A stretch of 64,000 nucleotides of DNA from Picochlorum sp. 'celeri' (taxonomy: Eukaryota; Chlorophyta; Trebouxiophyceae): assembly GCA_010909725.1 (NCBI GenBank), contig JAACMV010000021.1:289497-353496 (forward strand), written 5' to 3'. The notes beneath the pieces were generated by a model. The model ran no database searches, was not told the DNA's origin, and saw only the letters and a list, made by a program, of their open reading frames with translations. The stretch's first letter is position 1, and every line of letters begins with the position of its first letter. This document shows positions 21,264 through 30,214 of the stretch, one piece after another. The position numbers were made by a program, and so were the translations under genes.

Positions 21264-24200
21264 CTATATGGGCTTCTCTTTAAAGAGTTTGGAAAGGTCC
21301 ATGTTTCTGAGGCTTCCCTTGTTGAGGACAAGGTAGGACTTGAATCTTGGCTTCTCTCCAAGCGACCCATGTATTGTCCTCATGTCAGGAGCTAAGAACG
21401 CCTGCTCTTTAATACACGATACATCAATTAGACGTTCGGTCGCGGGTGTCTGTGTGTGATAGAGAAGCACGTCTTGCAGCCCACACTGTTTCAGGTCTGG
21501 ATCCAAGTCCTCTGTGGTGTACTCTGTCACTCTGAGAAGGATTCGTTCATCTAAGGGACCACGATGCATTTCTCTGCTCCTATCAGGTATAATGATGCGG
21601 TATATTGCCTGAACTTGTGCTAGCGTGGGCAGTCGCCCAGGTTGATCTTGTTGCAGTAGCAGGTAGCTGTTATCTGTTGCAACTTTCATCCGCTCCACAT
21701 ACGACTTGTGTTCGATCTCGACGCCGTGAAGAATTAACTTATCATATTCAAATATCTGAAACTGCATGAGTGCCAGTTGTTTGATAAGATGTGGTATCTG
21801 GGTTGTGCCACACTCTTCATATGCCTCTGCCACCAGGCATGTGTATTGAAGTTCAGCCCAATCATACTGACGCCCCAAGATATCTTCCATACTCTCGCTG
21901 GACACATAATATTCTTGTATAAGTCTTACAATACCGAGATCTTCATCCTGATTCAAGTTTATCTGCCTGCACTTTGAAGGAAGTACGAGGTCCTCCTGGA
22001 CTGTTGGCATCACCTCTGAGAGTTCATGCTCATCCCTTCCTCTGTGGTTTTCCATGGCAGAAGCGATTAATCTCACAGCCATTTCAGTAGATAATCTTGA
22101 AGCCATAGATGCAACAGGCATGTTTTTTTTCTTAGCCATACTCTTCATGTCTTTGAACTTGCTCTCTAAGGGAAAGGACCACAGGTCAGGCAGAGGGCCA
22201 TAGTTGAGCACTTGGCTTGGTAGGTGATATATGCTATGCAAATGGAAGGGCATTTCTGTCTTTGGTAACTGACTTTCAAGCTCTAACATTATGTGATACA
22301 TTCCCTGTTCGTCGAGTTCCTCTATCTCCTCCACATTGATAACTGGTGAGCAAAGCTTTTTCAATGCGTAGAACAGTCCATCATAAGCCTTGACTACGGC
22401 GGGGTCAACTCCCCCAAAATACATTGCAGCGCACATAATGCCGCTGATGGCAAAATCTTTATATTCAGATGCTTTAATTTTTGCTGCATTAGAGTCGTTT
22501 TCCTCCTCTCGCTTCTTGGATTGATTTGGTTTTCGAAACAATCTTGAGGGATCCCCATGAAGTCCAGATGGCTTGCAAATGAACGAAACAAAGTTCCTTG
22601 CTTGCGTTGAATTTTTCTCAGAGTAACGATTAGGATCATCGCGTCTTGATTGGGAATCACGTGGTGCCAGTCTCATCACCCATTTTGGGAGGCCAGTCAG
22701 GTTCAAAAATTTCCTCAGTGTTTCAGTGTCAAATTTTCCTACCACGTTGCCCTCAGCCCTGCTAGCAGCATTTTGAATACCATGCATTGCGCAGAATAAA
22801 AAACCGTTGACCAAATCAAAATATGGCAAACTGCTAAATGCACATACGCCCCTGATCCCTTTTCGTTGCTGAGCAAAACCTGGAAACGCCTTGTTGTCCA
22901 AAGTAACCTTCCCTTTTTTCAACTCCTCTTCGACCCAAGACTGAGATGATCGCACCTCATCACTATTCCATAAGAATAAATTCATCTTGTCAGACTCTGT
23001 TGGTTCTGGCATGCTGCTCGCCTTGTATGCTATCCTTTGCATACCCTGTCCTTTGCCAATTTTGAAACTCTCTCCAAAGATTTTGCACATATGGCAAGGC
23101 CATTGACTTGGAGTCTCGTCATGCTTTGCTACCAATCGCAATGCTCTTGTATCCTGTGCACTGCATAGGAGAAAAACCTTGGTTCTAATATGAGATTTCC
23201 TTGCTGCATCATATAGAGTTTCTCCTTCCCCACTGCAGATATCTTCAATGTCCTTCACAATCATACCCAGATACTGATCAATGCTCTCTGCCTCTTTTGG
23301 ACCGTCTACTATCATCAATGGGTAGATGTTTCTATACTTTTTACCCAGCTCTGGAGGTAGATTGAGAATTCTCATCAAGACACACCAAATTGAATACGCT
23401 GATCGGTTGAATGGAGAAAACCCATCTGTGAATAATTCAATCACAATAGGGATGTATTCGTCTGTCATTTCCATATCTAAACCTTTTTCGAGCCTCAATC
23501 GCTCTATAGCCGGACTCTGCCAGACAGAGGATAACATCTGATCAGAGCCCTGTCTTGGCAAACTTGGTCCATACCTGACACCTTGTGCAAACGTGGTATC
23601 TTGCATAGCACGCCTCAAAACGTCCATAATCTTCAATTGCTTAATTGGAATAGACATATCTTTCCTACAAGATGGTTCAATACATGCGGATCCCCTGTTA
23701 GATGTTACTGGGTGGTGGTTGACACACGTGTAAAATGTATGAAAAGGAGACCCAATTTTCCTCAGTAGTGCTTCCACCTTGTTATACGAGGGCGCATTTG
23801 AAAAGTAGCGAGAGATTATATTGAAATCTTGTCTAATATTTTGAATCGCGTACTTATTTTCGAGCATGTTCAGCAGCAGTTCCACACAAAAGTCCCCAAC
23901 AAATTTCTGTTCCACTTGGCCTTCAGGATATCTCTCCACAGGATCCAGCAACCAAAGGGCTAGATCTTCGGGCAGTGTGCATTCTTGGAGGGATATACGA
24001 GATTCTGATTCAATTATGAGTTCATTTAATTCGTTTGATTGCTGTGCTTCAATCTCATTGTCCATCTCCCCCTCAGTTTCACTGCCAACATCTTCTGCAG
24101 ATGCATCTCCATCAGCCTCGTCACTTTCATAGGCATGGTCGATCTCATCAAACCCTCCTCCATCATCACAGTTCATATCCACAAAACTCTCTTCTTGCAC

Positions 24201-24578
24201 CACGTCAGGTTGAGCGACCACATGACTCTGTTGCAGCTGCTCCCCTTCAGAGTCCTTATCTATTGCTATTTCTCTCCAACTCCCATTCTCGACGGCTAAA
24301 TTGAACTGATTCATTTTATCATTGAACTTGAGCAGTTTGGCCCTCTGACTTTCCTTCACTTTTTTAGTGCTTACTGTCCTTGAGATATTGTCCTTTAGTC
24401 TTTTCAGATGGTTTCTGACACTCTTGTAGGGAATAGGGGGCCGGCCCTCACACCGGTCACAAGGACAGTGAAAAGAATAGTCACATATTCTCTCTCTATT
24501 GTTCTTCAGAGAACGATCCGAGACTGGGAGTGAGACCCCAGTATCAGTAGGAGTGGTTGAAGCGTCCTGGCAGGCCAT
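21264..24578 (-). CDS. Tnp2-family transposase (CACTA/Plavaka-like)
   Basis: 1104 aa from the ATG at 24578, one uninterrupted ORF. Near the N-terminus a cluster CDYSFHCPCDRCEG (about residues 33-46) followed by basic RNHLKRLKD suggests a zinc-binding DNA-recognition segment. An acidic, low-complexity region covers about 100-190. The Tnp2 core is recognisable in LFTDGFSPFNRSAYSIW, VLMRILNLPPELG, the following VDGPKEAESIDQYL, and WPCHMCKIFG. A later block, HLHSIYHLPSQVLNYGPLPD followed by a Phe/Glu-rich segment, matches the DUF4218 domain common in these transposases. No stop or frameshift is seen. Catalytic acidic residues could not be assigned by eye. Confidence 0.8.
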   Translation of the reverse strand: MACQDASTTPTDTGVSLPVSDRSLKNNRERICDYSFHCPCDRCEGRPPIPYKSVRNHLKRLKDNISRTVSTKKVKESQRAKLLKFNDKMNQFNLAVENGSWREIAIDKDSEGEQLQQSHVVAQPDVVQEESFVDMNCDDGGGFDEIDHAYESDEADGDASAEDVGSETEGEMDNEIEAQQSNELNELIIESESRISLQECTLPEDLALWLLDPVERYPEGQVEQKFVGDFCVELLLNMLENKYAIQNIRQDFNIISRYFSNAPSYNKVEALLRKIGSPFHTFYTCVNHHPVTSNRGSACIEPSCRKDMSIPIKQLKIMDVLRRAMQDTTFAQGVRYGPSLPRQGSDQMLSSVWQSPAIERLRLEKGLDMEMTDEYIPIVIELFTDGFSPFNRSAYSIWCVLMRILNLPPELGKKYRNIYPLMIVDGPKEAESIDQYLGMIVKDIEDICSGEGETLYDAARKSHIRTKVFLLCSAQDTRALRLVAKHDETPSQWPCHMCKIFGESFKIGKGQGMQRIAYKASSMPEPTESDKMNLFLWNSDEVRSSQSWVEEELKKGKVTLDNKAFPGFAQQRKGIRGVCAFSSLPYFDLVNGFLFCAMHGIQNAASRAEGNVVGKFDTETLRKFLNLTGLPKWVMRLAPRDSQSRRDDPNRYSEKNSTQARNFVSFICKPSGLHGDPSRLFRKPNQSKKREEENDSNAAKIKASEYKDFAISGIMCAAMYFGGVDPAVVKAYDGLFYALKKLCSPVINVEEIEELDEQGMYHIMLELESQLPKTEMPFHLHSIYHLPSQVLNYGPLPDLWSFPLESKFKDMKSMAKKKNMPVASMASRLSTEMAVRLIASAMENHRGRDEHELSEVMPTVQEDLVLPSKCRQINLNQDEDLGIVRLIQEYYVSSESMEDILGRQYDWAELQYTCLVAEAYEECGTTQIPHLIKQLALMQFQIFEYDKLILHGVEIEHKSYVERMKVATDNSYLLLQQDQPGRLPTLAQVQAIYRIIIPDRSREMHRGPLDERILLRVTEYTTEDLDPDLKQCGLQDVLLYHTQTPATERLIDVSCIKEQAFLAPDMRTIHGSLGEKPRFKSYLVLNKGSLRNMDLSKLFKEKPI

Positions 24579-25071
24579 GCTTTTCAAACTGGTTCAAATT
24601 TGCAAACCTAGCACGTGTACCATACATTGAACTTTCCGTCGAATATTTGTATTGGTAATTACCATATATCGATATTGTCCCCGATTTTGGAGACATCGGC
24701 TCAACCCGATCTACTTACTCAGGGAGCGACCGGAGTGCATCCCCGGAGGACTTGTCAAAATTTCGACGAGTCCAGAAGCAGATCTACCATCTGACAGAGT
24801 CCATATTGGACGGGTGTCAACCCCCACGGGCGACATAAACTTACTTATTTATATCATATAAATATATTATTAACCGCGAAGGGCAGAAATACAGCACCTG
24901 GGGTAGGTTCTCAGGAGTAACCGAATGCGTTGTTGACGTTGGACGTTGGGTATCCCCTGGTACGTATGCCACACAGATGTGGTGAAAAGCCTTGTAAAGT
25001 ATATAAATATGACTATTCGCTCATTAATTACTTGCGTTGATCATTACCAGGTGCACGTGACAGCCGTTGTG
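24579..25071. promoter_or_regulatory. Divergent spacer inside the transposon
   Basis: Non-coding region between the divergent transposase and accessory ORF, expected to hold both promoters. It has scattered short GC-rich imperfect palindromes (around 24690-24830) and an AT-rich TATATAAATATAT-like stretch near 24850. In-frame ATGs at 25009 and upstream could extend the plus-strand ORF into it. Confidence 0.45.
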
Positions 25072-26303
25072 ATGTCCATCCCAACTGCCACGGATGGTAA
25101 GCAGGACACGTTGAGTCAGGAGGTTGAACTGGTAAAGTATCAGTGCAGATTAAAATATCTCGAGCTAATACAAGAGGGGAAAATAAACTTTGCTGACACT
25201 GCGCACATCGACCACTTGCCTCCCTTCCCTGCTGGTGCACCTTTGCCAGCTGAGGTACCTGTTGCTACAGGCAAAGATATTCAGATAGTCGCAGAACCTG
25301 CAGAGTCGGTTAGTCAGAATCAGCCATTCGAAGAATGGCTTAAGGAGGTACGAATGTTCCTTTGCCAGCCTGCAGAATAGACGCCCAACTAAGGTTGCAT
25401 ACTATATTGCAGGATGAGATTGCCAAACGGGTCGTACTTGCACTCGCAAAAAGCGGTAGATACAATAAGGACAATAGAAATATCGATTCAAGATGGAAAG
25501 AAGCGTTCATAGAGGGTTCGGAGAAGATATCAGGAAAGCCCAAGGTAACAACCAGTAGAGAGGCAGCGGCCATACAGAAGGTGAGGAAGAAATGCACTTC
25601 AAAAGGGTGGAATTTTGAACGGGTGTACAAAATATTGGTTCCTCATGGAGATCTTGATCGACTTTGCGGCCCAGAAAAGGCAAAACATAGTAACCCAACC
25701 AAGGAACCATCAGAGCGACAGCACACACAGTTCCCAATTGCGACCAAGGTGAGACTGATTGGTAAGAGAAGGAACATTTCTCTCGCAGCATCAGAAGAAT
25801 GTGACATATTATACTATATAGCGTTGGGTTCTGTGATGTGTGAAGGCTCTAGAGGGAATTGCACTTGCCAGGATGGCCTCATGCCAATAATGGTGCAGGA
25901 AGTATTCCCACATGATGGGCCTCTTCAGAGGGTTGGGGGACAAACTCAGGAGGACCTGTCAACGAAAGTGATAGAAGTAAATAAACCTGTGAGATGGCAT
26001 GAGTCACTGGTCCGTGTTGCTCCAGAAGAAAATATCAGGGCAAAGAGCATAAAGAAAACCAGCAAGAGCAACAAGGAGAACACAGTTCGACAGAGCACAC
26101 GCACTCGTCAGATATCTGGGATCTTCAGGGAGATTTTAAACATACGAGGGAAGAATAACAAGTACACCCCAGTAGCAGGCAAGCGAGGGCGCAAGAAAAA
26201 TGGGGGAGCAAAAGGGCCAGTCATCCAGGCTTCCAAGCCTGAAACTGAAGTAGTAGAACGGCCAGGAAAACGGCGAACAACCAAAATTACCATCGGAAAG
26301 TAA
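25072..26303 (+). CDS. Transposon accessory protein, unknown function
   Basis: Two exons, 25072-25347 and 25413-26303, joined in phase 0 by a GTACGA donor and TGCAG acceptor; 388 aa. I do not recognise the family. Residues 1-92 are acidic and Pro/Ala-rich. After the junction the region DEIAKRVVLALAKSGRYNKD... SRWKEAFIEG...AAAIQKVRKKCTSKGWN is helical and basic. A Cys pair pattern CEGSRGNCTCQDG occurs in the middle. The last 100 residues are strongly basic with AT-hook-like KRGRKKNGG and RPGKRR, suggesting nuclear DNA binding. Position opposite the transposase suggests a TnpA-like partner; this is inference. ATG 25009 is an in-frame alternative start. Confidence 0.65.
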
Positions 26304-26750
26304 TCAATATACTATATATATGTGTTAATGAATCCATTGAAGCCTAGTATTGCGTAAACGAGCCGTGCCGAGTATCCAAAATTCCGGGTACCCAAACCAG
26401 AATTGCCGAAACAACAAGCCCCGTGTCTTTTGCTCGATTTCAGGGCTTCTCTGGGTGCCGGAACAGTATATAATTCCATTTCATACGCGCGGTAGGGCGC
26501 GTGAGGGGGGGAACATCGGTTAAATTCGATTTTGCTTTGGCATCCAGGGTGGCGAGGATCGCGCCTTCCTCAGTAGGGTTAAGAAGAATTCTTCTTGGAA
26601 GAAGATCTCGTACTCCTCGTGACGGATGGCACCCTTGCATACGCAATACTAGTACATATACAAACACACTGTTGTTTTCTGCCACAGGGTGACGATAGAG
26701 TGGTAGCTCAGGGCCGAGTTCATAGAGCTTTATCAAGAAGAATTACAAGC
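26304..26750. other. Non-coding, right flank of the transposon
   Basis: A perfect 13-bp inverted repeat CTAGTATTGCGTA / TACGCAATACTAG (26344-26356 and 26640-26652) brackets about 285 bp, which could be a small MITE-like insertion or a remnant of the element end. The rest is the promoter and 5' UTR of the next gene. An imperfect hairpin CTTCTTGGAAGAAG lies near 26600. Confidence 0.45.
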
Positions 26751-27731
26751 ATGTTTGTTGGTTCTCTCTTACCACAGCAGGCGTCATGTTCGTATACGAA
26801 CAGAACAATTAGAATCTCATGTCTCCATAATTCAAATACGAAACACCACGTTGGGCATGAGGATGGGGTACTCGAATTGTCTGGCTCTCAGAGAACCATA
26901 GGACAGAGGAGGAGCCAGGCTGGGTCTTCTGGTGTCGCCAGAGACAGGCGTCGTGCGGTTGTGTATGCTTCCAATGATGGCGATCGTGATCAGCAAGTTG
27001 TAGAGAATGTGGATCGATCGTATTGTGACGATTTCGTGTGTACGTCGAGTCCGTCTGTGGAGCTGACTGTCAAGGCTCTTGCCAAGGATATTGAGCGTGG
27101 CAATGGTGTTTGGACAAAGAGTCTCATGGCAAAGGGGGTGGAGTACAAGGATGCGTGGTGCTCTACGAATGGTGTTGATGATTTTCAGGTAGATATCATC
27201 CCCAAGTATTGCACACCGACGGAGGATGTTCGGGTGACGAGGATGAGGATGGTTGATCAGGCCACAGCCTCCATAGAGTGGTCTGTTGTTGGGACTATCA
27301 AGGGTATCGGTCCGTTGTCTGGAACGCCTGTGGCTGTAGATATGACAACGACGATAGAAATGAATTTATTGACTGGTCAAATTGAAAAGAGAGAGGATAC
27401 GTGGAAGATGGCGTCTCGATCGTCTCTGCAAGGTCGGCTTGCGTGGAACCTGGCCAGAGCAGTGTGGGGCTCTGTTGTTCGGAGTCGAATGGCGAGGAAG
27501 ACGTCGGCGAATTTGATAGAAAAATCAATCGACAGTGTGATGGGATCCGTGGATGATGATGAGGATGCTATGAGCTCGTATCAAGCTGATCCAATGGATC
27601 CCATGAAGTTTTTCCAACAGAATGATTCCTTCAAGGACGATGCCATTGCGCTGTGCATCTTCCTCCTAGTCATGTACATCATCATCACAGGATATTCCAC
27701 CGTATTTTCATCGTCTTCATCATCCTTTTAA
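26751..27731 (+). CDS. NTF2-like (DUF2358/SnoaL-type) plastid membrane protein
   Basis: 326 aa from the ATG at 26751. Residues 1-75 are basic and Ser/Asn-rich, fitting a transit peptide. Residues about 100-245 have an NTF2-like pattern: a first helix SVELTVKALAKDIERGNGVW, a strand with the family's YKDAWCSTNGVDDFQ, and later beta strands ASIEWSVVGTIKGIGPLSGT. A single hydrophobic helix at the end (DAIALCIFLLVMYIIITGYS) would anchor it, with a Ser tail. No catalytic function can be assigned; many plant plastid proteins share this architecture. Confidence 0.6.
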   Translation: MFVGSLLPQQASCSYTNRTIRISCLHNSNTKHHVGHEDGVLELSGSQRTIGQRRSQAGSSGVARDRRRAVVYASNDGDRDQQVVENVDRSYCDDFVCTSSPSVELTVKALAKDIERGNGVWTKSLMAKGVEYKDAWCSTNGVDDFQVDIIPKYCTPTEDVRVTRMRMVDQATASIEWSVVGTIKGIGPLSGTPVAVDMTTTIEMNLLTGQIEKREDTWKMASRSSLQGRLAWNLARAVWGSVVRSRMARKTSANLIEKSIDSVMGSVDDDEDAMSSYQADPMDPMKFFQQNDSFKDDAIALCIFLLVMYIIITGYSTVFSSSSSSF

Positions 27732-27971
27732 TGTTTAATAGTGATACTATAATGCGGGGGAATATATATGGGGGTACCCTACCCTACAGTGTGATATAGA
27801 GTGAGTTCTAGTCTCTTCTGGAAGTATGCCACGCGTGCTGACGTCAGCTGCTGCTGTGCAGGGACAGCGACGACAGCGGTCTCGATCAATCCCACAAACG
27901 CGGAATCTGCTGCATCTATGTCCACGCATTTTTCAGATGGTGCAGACCATACAATAATAGTCTAATAACAA
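27732..27971. promoter_or_regulatory. Upstream region of the TIM-barrel hydrolase with a bZIP-type palindrome
   Basis: Contains GCTGACGTCAGC (27837-27848), a 12-bp palindrome with the TGACGTCA bZIP core, next to ACGCGT. The 24 bp at 27838-27861 match 2419-2442 at 22 positions. It lies about 110 bp upstream of the ATG, a plausible promoter position. Confidence 0.5.
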
Positions 27972-29574
27972 ATGAAACGTATGAATTCCTTGCGGCAATT
28001 CTTCAGAATAAAACCACCAACCTGGGTGGCTTTCAACCTTGTGTTGACCGCGGCAACACGCTGTCACGCCAGCACGGATATTGCGCAGTTTGGTGGTACT
28101 GTGTTTTTGGGTGGAGATTGGGACTGGTTACCGGGTATAGATGGAGAAGGGGTGAAGAGTAGGTGCGAGCAGGGCTTGGATAGATTGGCGAGCCACGGCG
28201 TGTCCCGCGTGCAGTTTGCAGTGACATTCTTCTGGGACGATATTGGCCCGTTAAATCCTCCTGAAGCATTTGATTTTTCGTGCAAAAACGCGGATTTGGG
28301 CTCATACTACTGCTACAACAGGTTTAATGCTACAGAGGTCTCACACTGGTGTTTCCACAGACCCCCATTTGATCAGATGCCTCTAGATGCAAGGTCTGTG
28401 GGGTGCGCCGAGGTGACGAATGATGAGATTGATAGTTTCAAGTATAATGTGGGTTCGTGCATACAAAAGGCTGTGGAGATGGGATTTGAAGATCTGGTAT
28501 GTGTGTGTCTTTCTTGCTTCTTCTTTTCTTCTTGTCCATGCATTATACATGACATACAAAAATACTGTGCGTGTTCAGGAAGTGAATGTTCGAGTAGACG
28601 ATGGAAAGTCTTTGGAAGGCTGGAGGAACACCTTGCTGTTTTCTCCAACCCAAGAATATGGCCAGTTTTCATATGAGACTGCCATTTTGAACACCATTGC
28701 AGACACATTGGTGGAATCTGTACAAAGCTCAGATGATGTCCAGCTAGCTTTTACCCTCCAAGGAGAAATGGGTGCGACAATATTCTTCTTCGCGGATGAA
28801 TGGATGGACGTGATGGATAGAATACGTCAGAGAATCGATTCTCAGAGATCAGAGGATGCCCCTCCAGTGAAGATTGGAATCCATCAAAACAATGCAAAAC
28901 TGTGTGGGTGTTTCCAAGTAGGTTTTGAGGGACCTCATGATGAGTATATCGCCATGCTCGATGATATGGACACGTCTCTGATGGATTTCGAGTCAATACG
29001 ACAGCTCTATGCCAATGCAGATTATCTGGGTATTTCAGCATATGTTCCCATGAAGTCTGCCACGTTTGATCTCTGTGACTTTGAAGGTCTTCTCGAGCGA
29101 ACAGACGTCGAGCTATCCTACTTTAATCTATCACTCAAGGAGATTACGGGGCGCTTTGACACCCGTTTACACTACAGTGAGTTTGGTGTAGGAGGAGGTT
29201 CTTCAAACTCTGGCAAAACACCAGCAGTCACGGCGACCCAAGCAGCCCGTTATCCATACTATGGGATTCATGGAAAACATACGTGTGAGAATGATCCATT
29301 CCGCATGTGCGAGTGCGATGCGATGGGAACATGCCCCACTGAAAATCCTGTCAGAGAGTACAGGCGCTACTACTTTGACCAATTCTCCACCTATCTGTCT
29401 CAGGGTGGCTGCCGATATCACAACATCGAGGTGGTCTATGTGTGGGGTACTGGATCATGGGATGTCCTCGGGGTGTATCCTCCAGATCGTTCATGGGAAG
29501 ACCCCGTCGTTATTGACACCATACGTCAGCACAATCTAAACGCAACGAGGCAAACTGTGTCTCCGCTCGAATGA
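27972..29574 (+). CDS. Secreted TIM-barrel glycoside-hydrolase-like protein
   Basis: Two exons, 27972-28496 and 28579-29574 (GTATGT donor, TTCAG acceptor, phase 0), 506 aa. An N-terminal hydrophobic segment ending RCHAS is a signal peptide. The body shows TIM-barrel-type strands: VSRVQFAVTFFWDDI, VQLAFTLQGEMGATIFF (possible acid/base Glu), ADYLGISAYVPM and RLHYSEFGVGGG (possible nucleophile Glu). The order is like GH5/GH113 clan A hydrolases. Eleven or more cysteines fit an extracellular protein. Family assignment is by pattern only; the substrate is unknown. Confidence 0.6.
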
Positions 29575-30214
29575 CAGTCTCGATGGGACGAACCCTTGAA
29601 GGTCTGTCAGTGACAGAATCTTTTTGACACAGGTGCCACGGGGTGGAGAGGCACAGAAATATTTAACTCAAGTTCTACGTAATATTTAAGATATTGGAGT
29701 ATAAAGAACATTTCCGTACGTTACTTGCGTTGTTGTGTTGTTGGTGATGTGAACAACGGTTCGCGGGAATCTTTTTTCTCGTACCTCCGTGGTATGATAT
29801 TCGGGCACGGGTTGGTCGGGAATGCATATGAAATCAAATATTTATTACACATGTACTACTGTGGAAGGGAGGGAGGGTAGCGGGAGTGTGGCATGTGGTG
29901 ACCTACCTCGGGTCATACTTGACAGCGAAGGTGACAGCCCGAGGACTATTTTGGGCGCCCTTGAAATTGAATTCCGTCATGATGCCCCCATGTCCCCATA
30001 TAGTTTGATAGTCTTCCAATAGAAAATAATGACCTATTCTTATTATATTGTGTTGCTTACAGAAGACGCGTGGTAGGGTTGATCGAGAAAGTACTACTAC
30101 CACCATTTCAGAGGTGTCCCCTTGCTGACTGTGCATGCTTGTTGCGACATAGAAGCGGGAAGGACGGTTATTTTTTCTTGGTGAAACGAATACTATCGTA
30201 ACTGAGTATTGACT
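29575..30214. other. Spacer with a weak minus-strand ORF
   Basis: Mostly non-coding. On the minus strand, 30136-29903 could encode 77 aa (MHSQQGDTSEMVVVV... to ...TFAVKYDPR). It is followed by an AATAAA signal and has GTAAGC and GTAGGT donor-like sites inside and at its end. No family is recognised, so I do not call it a gene. The region also holds the RSH promoter. Confidence 0.35.

Larger units (their letters stand above)
20900..26400. mobile_element. Probable CACTA/Tnp2-type DNA transposon with two divergent genes
   Basis: Limits are approximate. A 3.3-kb uninterrupted Tnp2-family transposase ORF (minus) and a spliced ORF of unknown function (plus) diverge from a 0.5-kb spacer. Both flanking intergenic regions are AT-rich. 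Two-gene architecture (transposase plus accessory DNA-binding gene) is known from En/Spm-CACTA elements. The intact long ORF implies recent activity or recent insertion. I did not find terminal inverted repeats or a target-site duplication that would define the ends. Confidence 0.6.

Noticed and set aside
29903..30136. Minus-strand 77-codon gene upstream of RSH
   Set aside because: An AATAAA follows and the composition is protein-like, but no family, splice pattern or conserved motif supports it; reported only as a weak ORF within the spacer.
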